This document shows positions 42,329 through 51,153 of a stretch of 64,000 nucleotides of DNA, piece by piece. The position numbers and the translations under genes are program-made. How positions within the stretch are numbered: the stretch's first letter is position 1; each line of letters opens with the position of its first letter. A model generated the notes under the pieces. The model ran no database searches. It saw only the letters and a program-made list of their open reading frames with translations, and had not been told where the DNA came from. The DNA comes from Methanocalculus natronophilus (lineage in GTDB: Archaea; Halobacteriota; Methanomicrobia; Methanomicrobiales; Methanocorpusculaceae), in NCBI RefSeq assembly GCF_038751955.1, contig NZ_JBCEXH010000004.1:186001-250000 (forward strand), read 5' to 3'.

Positions 42329-44113
42329 ATGACACAGATGGATGGATATGCAGGAAAGATTCCGTATGTCGATCTCACCAGAGGCACGATCGATATACAG
42401 GAAACGCCGGCCGATCTCAAGAGGGATTACCTCGGTGGCCGTGGATTTGGAACAAAGATCATCTCAGACAGGATGGATCCCCTTGTTGATCCACTCTCAC
42501 CTGAGAATGTCTTCGTCCTGGCATCAGGGCCAACAACCGGAACCGGTATTCCTCTTGGTAGCCGGTACGAGGTGAGCACGAAATCTCCACTCAACAACAC
42601 GCTGATGTCCGCAAATAGTGGTGGAACATTTGGATGGAAGATCAAGAAGGCCGGATTTGATGCTGTTGTCTTCGAAGGACGATCTGAGAAGCCGGTCTAT
42701 CTCTACCTCAATGAAGGTGCAGCTGAACTGCGTGATGCCTCCTCCTACTGGGGGATGGATGTCCATGAGACAACCGACGCATTACTTGCAGATCTTGATG
42801 ATACAAAGGCGAAGGTCGCCTGTATTGGTCCTGCAGGAGAGACGAAGAGCCTTCTTGCCTGTGTGATGAATGATCGCGATCGTGCTGCAGGCAGGGGTGG
42901 TGCCGGGGCAGTACTCGGCTCAAAGAATCTCAAAGCCATCGTTGCCACCGGGAATCTCAGGATCGATGAGGGTGATAAAGACCGGCTAAATGCGGTGAAG
43001 GAGCGGATCAGAACAAAGCTCCAGGAGAATGGTATATGTGAGGCCCTCACCACCTATGGAACAGCTGTTCTTGTCAATATCATCAATGAAAATTATATCC
43101 TCCCGACAAAGAATTTCCAGACCGCATATTTTGAGAAGGCAGAGAATATCTCTGGTGAGCGGATGGCAGAGACCATCCTGAAGAAGAACTCGGGTTGTTA
43201 TGCATGTATTGTGAAGTGTTCCCGTGTCTGTGAGGTTGACGGCGTTGTGAATGAAGGGCCTGAGTATGAACCGATCTGGGCATTTGGTGCGAACCTGGGT
43301 ATTGATGATCTCAACGTCATTACCAGGGCTGCATGGGAGTGCAACAAGCTCGGGCTGGATGCAATCGGCACCCCGACAACGATTGCCTGTGCCATGGAGA
43401 TGCGGGAGAAGGGCTATATCAATGAAGGACCGACATTTGGCGAATCCGCGGGTATCGTTGATCTGGTCAGGCAGATTGGCCGCCGTGAAGGGTTTGGCGC
43501 TGAGCTGACGGATGGTTCATATCGATTTGCAGAACGGCACGGCCATCCCGAACTCTCAATGAGTGTCAAGAAACAGGATCTGCCTGCCTATGATCCACGC
43601 GGCCTGCAGGGACATGGCCTCTCCTATGCGACATCGAACCGGGGCGGCGATCATGTCTATGGATACCTGGTTGCGCCTGAGGTGCTTGGTGCTCCTGAGA
43701 AACTTGATCCGTATGTTAATGAGGGAAAAGCTGCGTGGGTACAGATCTTCCAGGATCTCTCGGCTGCAATTGATGCATCCGGTATGTGTCTCTTCAGTTC
43801 ATTTGCCCTTGATGCCACAGATTATGCGGACCTGACAGCTGCAACAATGGGAACGGACCTTGATGCAGCAGGCTTCCTCAAAATTGGAGAGCGGATCTGG
43901 AATCTTCAGAAACTCTTCAATATCAAGGTCGGCTATACAAAAGCAGATGATACCCTGCCCAAACGCCTTCTCTCAGAGCCGCTTCAGGAGGGCGGTCCAA
44001 AGGGCCGGGTCTGGGAGCCTGAACCACTTCTCAGCGAGTATTACAGCATTCGCGGATGGGATGCTGAAGGTGTACCGACAGAGGAGAAACTGCGAGAACT
44101 CGGCCTTCTCTGA
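42329..44113 (+). CDS. Aldehyde:ferredoxin oxidoreductase (AOR family)
   Basis: 594 residues from ATG 42329, which is 8 nt after GGAGG (42316-42320); the TTG at 42323 is a poor alternative. AOR enzymes oxidise aldehydes with ferredoxin as acceptor and hold a tungstopterin and a [4Fe-4S] cluster. Visible: N-terminal YLGGRGFGTKI, SGPTTGTGIPLGSRYEVSTKSPLNNTL, RDRAAGRGGAGAVLGSKNLKAI, the cluster C-YA-C-IVK-C (residues about 289-297) with a later cysteine at about 486 (SGMCLFSS), and QDLPAYDPRGLQGHGLSYATSNRGGDH. All are AOR hallmarks. The substrate is not known. The MoaD-like gene follows. Confidence 0.93.
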   Translation: MTQMDGYAGKIPYVDLTRGTIDIQETPADLKRDYLGGRGFGTKIISDRMDPLVDPLSPENVFVLASGPTTGTGIPLGSRYEVSTKSPLNNTLMSANSGGTFGWKIKKAGFDAVVFEGRSEKPVYLYLNEGAAELRDASSYWGMDVHETTDALLADLDDTKAKVACIGPAGETKSLLACVMNDRDRAAGRGGAGAVLGSKNLKAIVATGNLRIDEGDKDRLNAVKERIRTKLQENGICEALTTYGTAVLVNIINENYILPTKNFQTAYFEKAENISGERMAETILKKNSGCYACIVKCSRVCEVDGVVNEGPEYEPIWAFGANLGIDDLNVITRAAWECNKLGLDAIGTPTTIACAMEMREKGYINEGPTFGESAGIVDLVRQIGRREGFGAELTDGSYRFAERHGHPELSMSVKKQDLPAYDPRGLQGHGLSYATSNRGGDHVYGYLVAPEVLGAPEKLDPYVNEGKAAWVQIFQDLSAAIDASGMCLFSSFALDATDYADLTAATMGTDLDAAGFLKIGERIWNLQKLFNIKVGYTKADDTLPKRLLSEPLQEGGPKGRVWEPEPLLSEYYSIRGWDAEGVPTEEKLRELGLL

Positions 44114-44221
44114 ACCGGAGAAGCCGTTTGCCTGTATCGTGAGGGCAGGCATCGGAGGCCGGATCGAACGAAAGGATACATGGACGTATGAATCCATGGA
44201 AAACTGAAGTGGAGGAGGGAT

Positions 44222-44503
44222 ATGCAGGTAACCGTCAAATCATTTGCCACGCTCAGGAATGTGATGGAATCCAGGCTCACCCAGGAGTTGAATGATGGCT
44301 CAACCCTATCTGATCTCCTTACCCTTCTTATGGAGCGGTATCCGGGGCTCCGGGACGAGATCTTTGAAGAGGGCAGCAGGGAGCTTCAGGATTATGTAAA
44401 TATCCTGGTAAACGGCCGGAATATCAATTTTATCAACGGGCTTGATACCGAACTCAAAGACGGCGATCTCGTCGTCCTCTTCCCCCCGGCTGGTGGGGGG
44501 TAA
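44222..44503 (+). CDS. MoaD/ThiS-family sulfur carrier protein
   Basis: 93 residues, ubiquitin-like: MQVTVKSFATLRNVM, a central helix SDLLTLLMERYPGL and a C-terminal LVVLFPPAGGG with the GG tail that is thiocarboxylated. Such AOR-linked MoaD proteins supply sulfur for the pterin dithiolene of tungsten cofactors. Located 108 nt downstream of AOR in the same direction. Confidence 0.88.
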   Translation: MQVTVKSFATLRNVMESRLTQELNDGSTLSDLLTLLMERYPGLRDEIFEEGSRELQDYVNILVNGRNINFINGLDTELKDGDLVVLFPPAGGG

Positions 44504-44534
44504 AACAAAATTTTTTAAAAAATGAAAAACCTGG
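44504..44534. terminator. AT-rich bidirectional terminator
   Basis: ACAAAATTTTTTAAAAAATGA between the MoaD stop and the deaminase stop; a self-complementary TTTTTTAAAAAA core gives U-tracts on both strands. Confidence 0.5.
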
Positions 44535-44536
44535 TT

Positions 44537-45856
44537 TCAGGCCTGATCCAGCAGCTCCTCTTCTCTTCGTTTCACAAGTGAGACTGCTGCTGCCTCTGCC
44601 CCGGCAAGGATTGCGTCTTCTCCTGGGATCTCGCGGTCATGCATCAGGACTGCTCCGTCACAGATGACGGTCCTCACCGCATTGCCGCCGCAGGCATAGA
44701 CGATGTTTGAGAGCGGGTTGTGGAATGGTGCCTGGCAGATGGCATTCCTGTCCACCAGGATGATGTCGGCAGCAAACCCGGGTGAGATTATTCCGCCGCC
44801 GGTTCTGAGTGCGGCTGCCCCGTTTCGTGCTGCGATATCAACTGCCTCGGCAGCCGGGAGGATTGTCGGATCCCTGGTGCTGAACTTCTGAAGGAGCGCT
44901 GCGATCTTCATCTCCTCGAAGAGATCGAGGTTATTGTTTGAGGCACACCCGTCGGTTCCGAGGGTGATGGGTGCGCCCGCATCCAACAGGGCCTGGTACG
45001 GTATTGCCCGGCCGCCTGCGAGCTTCATGTTGCTTGCCGGGTTATGGGATGCTGCGGTACCGCGACGTCCAAGGAGTTCGCATTCGGCCTCATCAAGGTA
45101 GCAGCAGTGGGCGGCGACGGTGCGGTCCGTCAGGATGCCGCTTGTGTCCAGGTAAGCTGCCGGGGTGGCATTGTTGTTTTTGATGCAGTCATCAAGCTCC
45201 TGCTGCGTCTCAGAGAGGTGGATATGGATACCGCTGTCGTGTTCGTTTGCGTAACTGGCACACCATGACAGCCCCTCAGGCGAGACGGTGTAAAGGGCGT
45301 GTGGGCCTGTTGCAAAGGTTAGTTTAGGGTTGTTCCGGGATTTGAGGTTTTTATGGAATTCTGTTGTTGCCCTGATCTCGGCTTCACGTTTCTCTTCGGT
45401 GAAGAGGTCGATGAAGCCATGGGCAAGGCATGCCCGCATCCCTGACTCTTCAACCGCGTCTGCTGCCCGGTCCATGTGGAAGTACATGTCATTGAAGGCG
45501 ACTGTTCCCGACTTGATCATCTCAAGGCATGCAAGCCGGGTGCCCCAGTAGACATCATCTCCGGTGAGATGGGCTTCAAGCGGCCAGATCTTTTCAGATA
45601 GCCATTCGAAGAGGATCATGTCATCTGCATAGCCCCGCAGGAGGCTCATTGCAGCATGGGTGTGGGTGTTGACAAGGCCGGGGAGGATGATGTCGCCCCC
45701 TGCATCGATCTCGATCTCAGCGGTGTTTTTATACCGGGATCGGATCCCTTCGCCGACTGCCTGGATTATTCCCCCTTCAATGTAGATGTCGGTCTTCTGG
45801 CAGTCCAGGTTTGCATCCCGGATCAGAATTGTTGTCTGCTTGTTGTATGGTATCAT
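44537..45856 (-). CDS. 5'-deoxyadenosine / MTA / SAH deaminase
   Basis: 439 residues from ATG 45856. An amidohydrolase-barrel enzyme. Metal site: LPGLVNTHTHAAMSLLRGYADDM (HxH), HIHLSETQQELDD, VAAHCCYLDE and ITLGTDGCASNNNLDLFEEMK. Such archaeal deaminases act on 5'-deoxyadenosine, S-adenosylhomocysteine and methylthioadenosine (DadD/MJ1541 type). TTG 45865 is possible, but ATG 45856 has the better spacing from a GGAG. It directly follows the phosphorylase gene, with which it forms a salvage pair. Confidence 0.85.
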   Translation of the reverse strand: MIPYNKQTTILIRDANLDCQKTDIYIEGGIIQAVGEGIRSRYKNTAEIEIDAGGDIILPGLVNTHTHAAMSLLRGYADDMILFEWLSEKIWPLEAHLTGDDVYWGTRLACLEMIKSGTVAFNDMYFHMDRAADAVEESGMRACLAHGFIDLFTEEKREAEIRATTEFHKNLKSRNNPKLTFATGPHALYTVSPEGLSWCASYANEHDSGIHIHLSETQQELDDCIKNNNATPAAYLDTSGILTDRTVAAHCCYLDEAECELLGRRGTAASHNPASNMKLAGGRAIPYQALLDAGAPITLGTDGCASNNNLDLFEEMKIAALLQKFSTRDPTILPAAEAVDIAARNGAAALRTGGGIISPGFAADIILVDRNAICQAPFHNPLSNIVYACGGNAVRTVICDGAVLMHDREIPGEDAILAGAEAAAVSLVKRREEELLDQA

Positions 45857-45861
45857 GGCAA

Positions 45862-46560
45862 TCAAAACTCCTGTACAATTTTTTCCAGAATCTTACTTGT
45901 TCTGCCTGCTCCTTCTTTTGAAGCGCGAACAATTGTCTCGTAGCTGATTGTTTCATCGCCTATGCCGTTTGCGTAGTTGTCAACTGTGCAGATGGCTGCG
46001 ATTCTCATGCCCAGTTCTGCTGCAAGTGTTGCCTCGCTTGCAACTGTCATACCGACCATGTCGGCAATCTTTGCCAGTGCACGGACTTCTGCCGGGGTCT
46101 CGAACCGGGGACCGATCGTCTGGATGTAGGTTCCGCCGATCTTCACATCAGGGTGTGTTGTGCTGAGTTTCAGGATCAGCTCGTGGTCCAGTCCTGGCAT
46201 GACATGGGTGATGGTGGTGTCATGGAATGTCGGGATCCCGCTCATGCTGATGAAGTCCTGTGGGATAAGTACTGATCCCGGGTGATGGTCCACTTTCAGT
46301 GATCCGACCGATCCAAATGCCACGATCCGGTCAACTCCGAGAATTCTGAGTGCTGCCAGGTGTGCCCGGTGGTTGATCCGGTGTGGTGGCAGTGTGTTCT
46401 GATGACGTGGCACCAGGCAGAAATCGCCGCAATGGACGACTGCTTTGCCATAGGGTGTCGGGATGATCTTCTCCTCAAGTGGCGGAAGGTCTGCAAAAAG
46501 GAGGCTTGTTCCTCCGATGATCCCTAAACATGGTTCACGCTCCGGGTATGTGGGCATCAC
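45862..46560 (-). CDS. Methylthioadenosine/methylthioinosine phosphorylase
   Basis: 232 residues (family 240-280). Splits methylthioadenosine or methylthioinosine with phosphate. LGIIGGTSLLFADLPP, CLVPRHQNTLPPHRINHRAHLAALRILGV (phosphate and base site), QDFISMSGIPTFHD, GGTYIQTIGPRFETPAEVRALAKIADMVGMTVASEATLAAELGM and CTVDNYANGI (D-x-N). Start GTG 46560 or ATG 46557. The upstream deaminase step would make inosine compounds, so the phosphorylase is likely MTI-type. Confidence 0.9.
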   Translation of the reverse strand: MMPTYPEREPCLGIIGGTSLLFADLPPLEEKIIPTPYGKAVVHCGDFCLVPRHQNTLPPHRINHRAHLAALRILGVDRIVAFGSVGSLKVDHHPGSVLIPQDFISMSGIPTFHDTTITHVMPGLDHELILKLSTTHPDVKIGGTYIQTIGPRFETPAEVRALAKIADMVGMTVASEATLAAELGMRIAAICTVDNYANGIGDETISYETIVRASKEGAGRTSKILEKIVQEF

Positions 46561-47004
46561 GAGAAGTGTTTTACTTCAGGATTATTGAAGGAGATGGTTT
46601 GGCCTTTGTTGTGGGTATGCAGGCATCATCTCTGCGCCATGGACTGTTACCAGAAACCTTTTGGTGGGCGGGCTCAAACGCAAAATAAACCCATGTGGTT
46701 GAGTAAACCAGGATAAACCGGATGTTGCCGGGTTTGGAGAGCGCAGGACGCATCACTCTGTGTGATGTTTGCTCCTGGCATGTGGCTGGGTATACCCGGA
46801 TATGGGTTGTATCCATCCCCGCTTTTGATTCCCCGGTGCCGGTCTGACTGTGGTTTATCATACAGGCTCCTGGGTTGCTCATGACGGTTCTGCCTGTGGA
46901 GTACAGCAGCATTTTGTTCATGAGGAGATGGTATGCCAGGGTATTGCTATGCAGTATTTTGGTATCCAATGTGAGATTATACAGGTTCGAGGTTGAGTGA
47001 AGAG
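46561..47004. other. 444-bp intergenic region
   Basis: No supportable gene; the open frame on the minus strand here has no family likeness. A CATCAC-TCTGT-GTGATG hairpin lies at 46751-46767. A TATA-like AGATTATAC at about 46974-46981 sits 25-30 nt before ATG 47005. Confidence 0.4.
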
Positions 47005-47805
47005 ATGATGAAGAGAGTACTGATAGTATGTCTGGCGGCTTTTTTCCTGCTGGCAGGAGCTTTTACTGCCGGATGCACAGGTGAAGAGCCGGTACCTGGT
47101 GAAGAACCGATACCGATTGGCGATCCCGGAGATATGGATGATCCGGGTGGAGTGATGGACCCAACTGCACCTGAAGAGAATGGGTTTGAAGAGGCCCGTC
47201 CCCATCTTGAACAGCAGCTCATGATGGAGACCGAGCAGCGCCTGATTGATGAACATCTGCAAACACTCATGGCTGAAGCCGATATTGAGCAGGATGACGC
47301 TGCTATCGCCGATGGTGCTGATGATGCAGCTATTGCTGTTGTAAATGGTGAGGAGATCCAGAGAAGTGCCATGGTCGCTGCCGAGGAGCAGGAGCTGGAA
47401 CAGCTCAGGATGATGGGTTTTGACACGGATGCCGGGGAGAACCAGGAGATGATGCAGATGCTCCGGTTACAGGTTGTTGATAATCTCATTGCCACAACGC
47501 TTGTCTCCCAGAAGGCAGCAGATGCGGGTATTGCGGTGACTGACGAGGATGTACAGGACGAGTATCAGCAGCTCGCAGCACAGTTTGGCGGGGAAGAGCA
47601 GCTGAACACGGAGCTTGAGCAGGCTGGGATGACGAAAGAGGATCTACAAAGCGATATCAAAACACAGCTTCCAATAAACCGGTACCTGGATATGTACCTT
47701 GAGGAAAACCTTGATGCCGGGATGCTGGACTTCTCTGAGGAGGAGTTACGGGCACTCTACGAGCAGCAGCAACAGCAGGCTGGATTTGAAGCTGTAGAGG
47801 CATAA
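47005..47805 (+). CDS. SurA-N-like lipoprotein chaperone
   Basis: About 266 residues from ATG 47005. The lipoprotein signal ends at TAGC (residue about 22). A linker rich in EEP/EPI follows, then a region like the SurA/PrsA N-terminal chaperone domain: AIAVVNGEEIQRSAMVAAEEQELEQL (SurA VNGExI motif), MLRLQVVDNLIATTLVSQKAADAGIAVTDEDVQDEYQQLAAQFG and TELEQAGMTKEDLQSDIKTQLPINRYLD. No parvulin isomerase domain follows. It would assist folding of secreted proteins at the membrane surface. ATG 47008 is equally possible. Confidence 0.8.
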   Translation: MMKRVLIVCLAAFFLLAGAFTAGCTGEEPVPGEEPIPIGDPGDMDDPGGVMDPTAPEENGFEEARPHLEQQLMMETEQRLIDEHLQTLMAEADIEQDDAAIADGADDAAIAVVNGEEIQRSAMVAAEEQELEQLRMMGFDTDAGENQEMMQMLRLQVVDNLIATTLVSQKAADAGIAVTDEDVQDEYQQLAAQFGGEEQLNTELEQAGMTKEDLQSDIKTQLPINRYLDMYLEENLDAGMLDFSEEELRALYEQQQQQAGFEAVEA

Positions 47806-47824
47806 GAAGCTTCAGCCTTTGATA

Positions 47825-47842
47825 TTTTCTTCTTTTTTTCTC
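47825..47842 (+). terminator. T-rich terminator
   Basis: TTTTCTTCTTTTTTTCTC after the SurA-like gene. Confidence 0.45.
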
Positions 47843-47899
47843 TAAAAAAGTTTCTGCTGCCGTTTTGCTGCACATTCTCTCTCAGTCTCCCTTCGGGGT

Positions 47900-47980
47900 G
47901 GGCCGATTGTTATGAATACAGATGCCGAGGTGAGGCAGGCTCTTGCTGAATACCGGAACGGGACCTTCATCAGGGGGTGA
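47900..47980 (+). pseudogene. Remnant of a pirin C-terminus
   Basis: 27 codons, beginning GPIVMNTDAEVRQALAEYRN and ending TGA 47978. This is the highly conserved C-terminal strand and helix of pirin-family cupins (GPIVMNTxEEIxQAxxDYxxG). No cupin body or start codon is found upstream; the preceding bases give stops. A degraded fragment. Motif recognition only. Confidence 0.65.
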
Positions 47981-48062
47981 GGGCTTTATCACGTCTCTTG
48001 CGAACATATGAAGGCGCAGGTGTGCTCTGGCTTTTCTACGAGCACGAGCAGGAGCACTATTT

Positions 48063-48743
48063 ATGACGGGAGAGCATAATCCGATTGCAAATGGAATCGC
48101 AATAGACCGTTTTCTGGTCCATGATTTCGATTCTTTTGTACCATTCTATATCGATATCTTTTATGATCGTGAGCCATTGGGGCAGTGCATCGGCTTAAGC
48201 CGGGAGCAGATGGATTTTATCACCCGGACCCTCTATGGCAGGGGGAGCAACTTCCTCTCCCAGAGGCTCAGCTGGATTGCGAGGGATTGCAGCCAGGAGA
48301 ACCGTCCTGTCGGCATCATCGCCTGTGATGATCCGGTTGCGACAGGGGAACTCCAGATGTCTGAGGATCTCAACAGCCAGGACTTAGAGCGGATTTCTGT
48401 TGCGATGGCTCTGCTGGAAGAGATTAGCCGCCCGATGCAGGAGATCTTCGCACAGGGGGAGGGCGTATGCATGCATGTTGCTGCGGTCGGGGTTGCACCG
48501 GAGTATCAGGGTGCAGGTATTGCAACACGCCTTCTCCAGACTGCCCTGTCAGAGGCCAAAAAACGTGGTTTTCGTGTTGCGGTTGCTGAATGCACAAGCC
48601 CCGGATCCAGGATGCTTTTTGAGAAGGCCGGGTTTGCCCGTATTCATGCTCTTTCTGTGAGCGAGTTTGAAATCCAGGGAAGACGGCCGCTGCCTGACTG
48701 CAACCTTGAGATCCACCTGATGCAGAAGATCCTTGATGAGTGA
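48063..48743 (+). CDS. GNAT-family N-acetyltransferase
   Basis: 226 residues. The acetyl-CoA loop is AVGVAPEYQGAGIATRLLQTAL (residues about 143-164), followed by VAVAECTSPGSRMLFEKAGFARI. The N-terminal half has DSFVPFYIDIFYDREPLGQCIGLSREQM, without a recognised domain. Substrate unknown. Stands between the pirin remnant and a small membrane gene on the opposite strand. Confidence 0.85.
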   Translation: MTGEHNPIANGIAIDRFLVHDFDSFVPFYIDIFYDREPLGQCIGLSREQMDFITRTLYGRGSNFLSQRLSWIARDCSQENRPVGIIACDDPVATGELQMSEDLNSQDLERISVAMALLEEISRPMQEIFAQGEGVCMHVAAVGVAPEYQGAGIATRLLQTALSEAKKRGFRVAVAECTSPGSRMLFEKAGFARIHALSVSEFEIQGRRPLPDCNLEIHLMQKILDE

Positions 48744-48868
48744 GTGGACTGCTGATTCCTGATGTGTAATGGCAGCTTCCGTGTGCGTTCTCGTGCAATT
48801 GATGTCCAGATGGTCTCCTGCCCCGGTTTTCTTCCCATGCCCCGCCGTGCGTTTCGATCTGCTGAAGC

Positions 48869-49075
48869 CTATCTTTGCCTGAAGATCCTGATGGCGGGCG
48901 GTATTGCTGCTGCGATGAAGATGAGTGCATACCAGTACCAGTCAAGGGCAAGGATCGGCTCCCAGAGCTTTGCCACCATGAGCGCAAAGGCAAAGACGCT
49001 GAGTTTCACGAGCCCCATCTCTATCCAGCCGAGCTGCTGCACCCGCTCATCGGCCCAGGATTTAAAATCTGCCAT
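48869..49075 (-). CDS. Small two-helix membrane protein
   Basis: 68 residues: MADFKSWADERVQQLGW, then helices IEMGLVKLSVFAFALMVAKLW and YWYALIFIAAAIPPAIRIF and a basic tail. Function unknown; convergent with GNAT. Codon use is like surrounding genes, so it is likely real. Confidence 0.7.
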   Translation of the reverse strand: MADFKSWADERVQQLGWIEMGLVKLSVFAFALMVAKLWEPILALDWYWYALIFIAAAIPPAIRIFRQR

Positions 49076-49563
49076 TTTTCTTCTCCTGCCTCATTGATGA
49101 GGCATATGGATGGCATGACTTTTCCGGTACAAAAAGCTATCGCCTGCCATGCGTGATCCGAGCTCTCTCTTGTTCATATGGCAAAAAAGGTTTAAAATGG
49201 GTTTTATTTGTTCTTTTTTTATTACTCTGATGATTTTCATGGGCTGATATGATGCATACACTTAACTGCTGTGAACGATAATTGCCATATCAGGGGAGGT
49301 GTTGTGCTCCTGTTGCCTTTGAGGCTGATGGTTTTGGTCACCTTCACCATCAGACGGGGCAGGCTTTTCCCCTGTTTCTGATTGAGGCTTTTTTGGATTT
49401 CTGGAGCTTATCTGTCTTTTCCGGCGGATGTGTATTGCCATTTACTGATGTGGTGGTACATTCGTCACCAATTGGGTGGTGATTCCAACTCACAGTGCAC
49501 TTCTGCTATCTCCAGGGCACTTCTTCGCAATCTTTCTATCCCTGGAGGGTTGATCTGTATTCT
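49076..49563. other. 488-bp intergenic region with stem-loop
   Basis: No supportable gene. A hairpin CTGATGGT ... ACCATCAG lies at 49325-49353 (8-bp arms, 13-nt loop with a GGTCACC palindrome). Whether it is transcribed is unknown. Confidence 0.35.
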
Positions 49564-50715
49564 ATGAGCCGGTTTGGGAGCCTTGAACCTGACCTGATAC
49601 AGAACGGCGGGTGTACTGATGTCTATTTTCTCCGCTCGCAGGCGGTGCTTGAGAAGGCGGGGGTAAATCCCCATGTGGTGCTGGAGGTATCAGTTGCCTC
49701 GCTTCCGTCCGGGTTTGGCATCCTGGCGGGGCTTGACTCGGTACTTGAGCTTTTTTCCGGAAAGCCGGTCACTGTTTCTTCCCTTCCTGAGGGCTCCATC
49801 TTCTTTGAGGGCGAGCCGGTGATGGTTATCGAGGGGTTCTACCAGGATATTGCCCGGTTTGAGACCGCGCTTCTCGGCTTCCTCTGCCATGCTTCGGGGA
49901 TTGCAACGGCTGCTGCCCATGTCGTCTCGCTTGCAGCGGGGCGGCCGGTCTATTCGTTTGGCTCACGACGCCAGCACCCGGCGATTGCCCCCATGATCGA
50001 GCGGGCCGCCTGGATTGGGGGTGTTGCCGGGGTGAGCAACACGGCCGCCCCCGACGGGATACCGCTTGCAGGAACAATGCCCCACGCCTTCGTCCTCTCC
50101 TTTGATACTCCCGAATCGGCGTGGGCGGCATTCGCGGAATATGCCGATCCTGATGTGCCCCGGATCATGCTCTGCGATACGCTTTCTGATGAGAAGGCCG
50201 AGGCCCTTGCTGCTGCCCGGATCGGCTGCTCGGCGGTCCGGCTCGATACTCCGCGGTCCCGCCGGGGCGATATCCGCTCCATCATCGACGAGGTCAGGTG
50301 GGAACTCGACACCCACGGCTACCAGGATGTCCAAATCTTTCTCTCCGGCGGCGTCACTGCACCTGATGTCGCAGCCCTTGCTGATATTGTTGATGCGTTT
50401 GGGGTTGGCGGCGCCATTGCGAATGCCCCCGTCATCGACTTCTCAGCAGATATTGTTGAGAAGAACACCCTGGCAATCGCCAAGCGAGGCCGACGGAGCG
50501 GCCGGAAACAGGTGTGGCGCCTCCAAAACGGCAGCCGCCGCATCCTCCCCTTCACAGAGGCACCCCCCACCGGGGCGGCCCCCCTCCTCAGAGAGGTCAT
50601 CCGGGCCGGCCGCCCGGTTGTCACCGTCAGCACGGAGGAATCCCGGCGGCGGGCGGCAGAGGAGATGCAAGAGATGCGAAGGATGGGTGAGATGCGAATA
50701 AAGGGAGAGATGTGA
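49564..50715 (+). CDS. Nicotinate phosphoribosyltransferase
   Basis: 383 residues from ATG 49564; the frame opens at 49495 but the first residues lack similarity. Forms nicotinate mononucleotide from nicotinate and PRPP. Motifs: LIQNGGCTDVYFLRSQAVLEKAG, FFEGEPVMVIEG, YSFGSRRQHPAIAPMIERAAWIGGVAGVSN, VRLDTPRSRRGDIRSI and IFLSGGVTAPDVAALA, FGVGGAIANAP, the barrel phosphate sites of the archaeal type. The last 15 residues (EMRRMGEMRIKGEM) come from an 18-bp tandem repeat, and the stop lies in repeat unit 3. Confidence 0.92.
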   Translation: MSRFGSLEPDLIQNGGCTDVYFLRSQAVLEKAGVNPHVVLEVSVASLPSGFGILAGLDSVLELFSGKPVTVSSLPEGSIFFEGEPVMVIEGFYQDIARFETALLGFLCHASGIATAAAHVVSLAAGRPVYSFGSRRQHPAIAPMIERAAWIGGVAGVSNTAAPDGIPLAGTMPHAFVLSFDTPESAWAAFAEYADPDVPRIMLCDTLSDEKAEALAAARIGCSAVRLDTPRSRRGDIRSIIDEVRWELDTHGYQDVQIFLSGGVTAPDVAALADIVDAFGVGGAIANAPVIDFSADIVEKNTLAIAKRGRRSGRKQVWRLQNGSRRILPFTEAPPTGAAPLLREVIRAGRPVVTVSTEESRRRAAEEMQEMRRMGEMRIKGEM

Positions 50716-50813
50716 AGGGTGGAAGAGATGTGAAGGACGGAAGAGATGCGAGGGATGGGAAAGCCGCGAAGAACGTGGGGGTGTGGAAGATGGAGGAGAT
50801 GCGAAGGATGGAG
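50671..50813 (+). repeat. 18-bp minisatellite crossing the gene end
   Basis: Eight units (one is 17 bp) of consensus GAGATGCGAAGGATGGGA. Units 1-2 and part of 3 encode the tail of nicotinate phosphoribosyltransferase; in unit 3 CGA has become TGA, the stop codon at 50713. The rest is non-coding, with more divergence toward the end (units 6 and 7 poor). Confidence 0.85.
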
Positions 50814-50911
50814 GGGGTTTGCACAGGTGCTTCCCTCGCCGTTATCGCCCCCTCGGGGCTGGCAAATAAACAATCTATTTATGCGACTCCTGCAAATAGT
50901 ATAAGGTCAGT

Positions 50912-50983
50912 GGGCCGATAGATCAGGGGGAGATCGCTACCTTGGCATGGTAGAGGCCGCGGGTTCAAATCCCGCTCGGTCCA
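50912..50983 (+). tRNA. tRNA-Ala (anticodon GGC)
   Basis: Acceptor GGGCCGA/TCGGTCC (one G-U); anticodon stem CTACC/GGTAG with loop TTGGCAT, giving GGC; T arm GCGGG-TTCAAAT-CCCGC. Discriminator A, CCA not encoded. Marks the left edge of an AT-rich defence region. Confidence 0.95.
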
Positions 50984-51006
50984 TGTTGTTTTAGTATTTC
51001 TTCGTT

Positions 51007-51153
51007 TTATCGGTGGCTATTCTCAATAAAAACCAGAAAATCCCCGGCAAATTCAACAGAGAAGGATGCTTCCTCGAATTCAGCTAGAAATCCGCCATAT
51101 TGTATATTGTGCCTTGAGAGCCTGAGTTTATCAAATGTCTTCAGTAATTTCAT
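51007..51153 (-). CDS. HEPN-like C-terminal fragment coupled to nucleotidyltransferase
   Basis: 48 residues: KLLKTFDKLRLSRHNIQYGG then FLAEFEEASFSVEFAGDFLV and a short tail. The F-DKLRxxRHxIxYGG...A..A..F pattern is the C-terminal helix pair of the HEPN domain that partners MNT nucleotidyltransferases, here missing the N-terminal half of a normal 110-130 residue HEPN toxin. ATG 51153 overlaps the stop TGA of the nucleotidyltransferase (ATGA), so the short form is translationally coupled and may be intended. Absent from most gene calls because of its size. The RX4-6H motif is only partly kept (RLSRH). Confidence 0.6.
   Translation of the reverse strand: MKLLKTFDKLRLSRHNIQYGGFLAEFEEASFSVEFAGDFLVFIENSHR

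Noticed and set aside
46571-46969. Minus-strand frame in the intergenic region before the SurA-like gene
   Set aside because: No family likeness, codon use unlike neighbours and rich in low-value residues.
49325-49353. Stem-loop as possible riboswitch
   Set aside because: Only 8-bp arms and no conserved aptamer seen; left as an unexplained hairpin.
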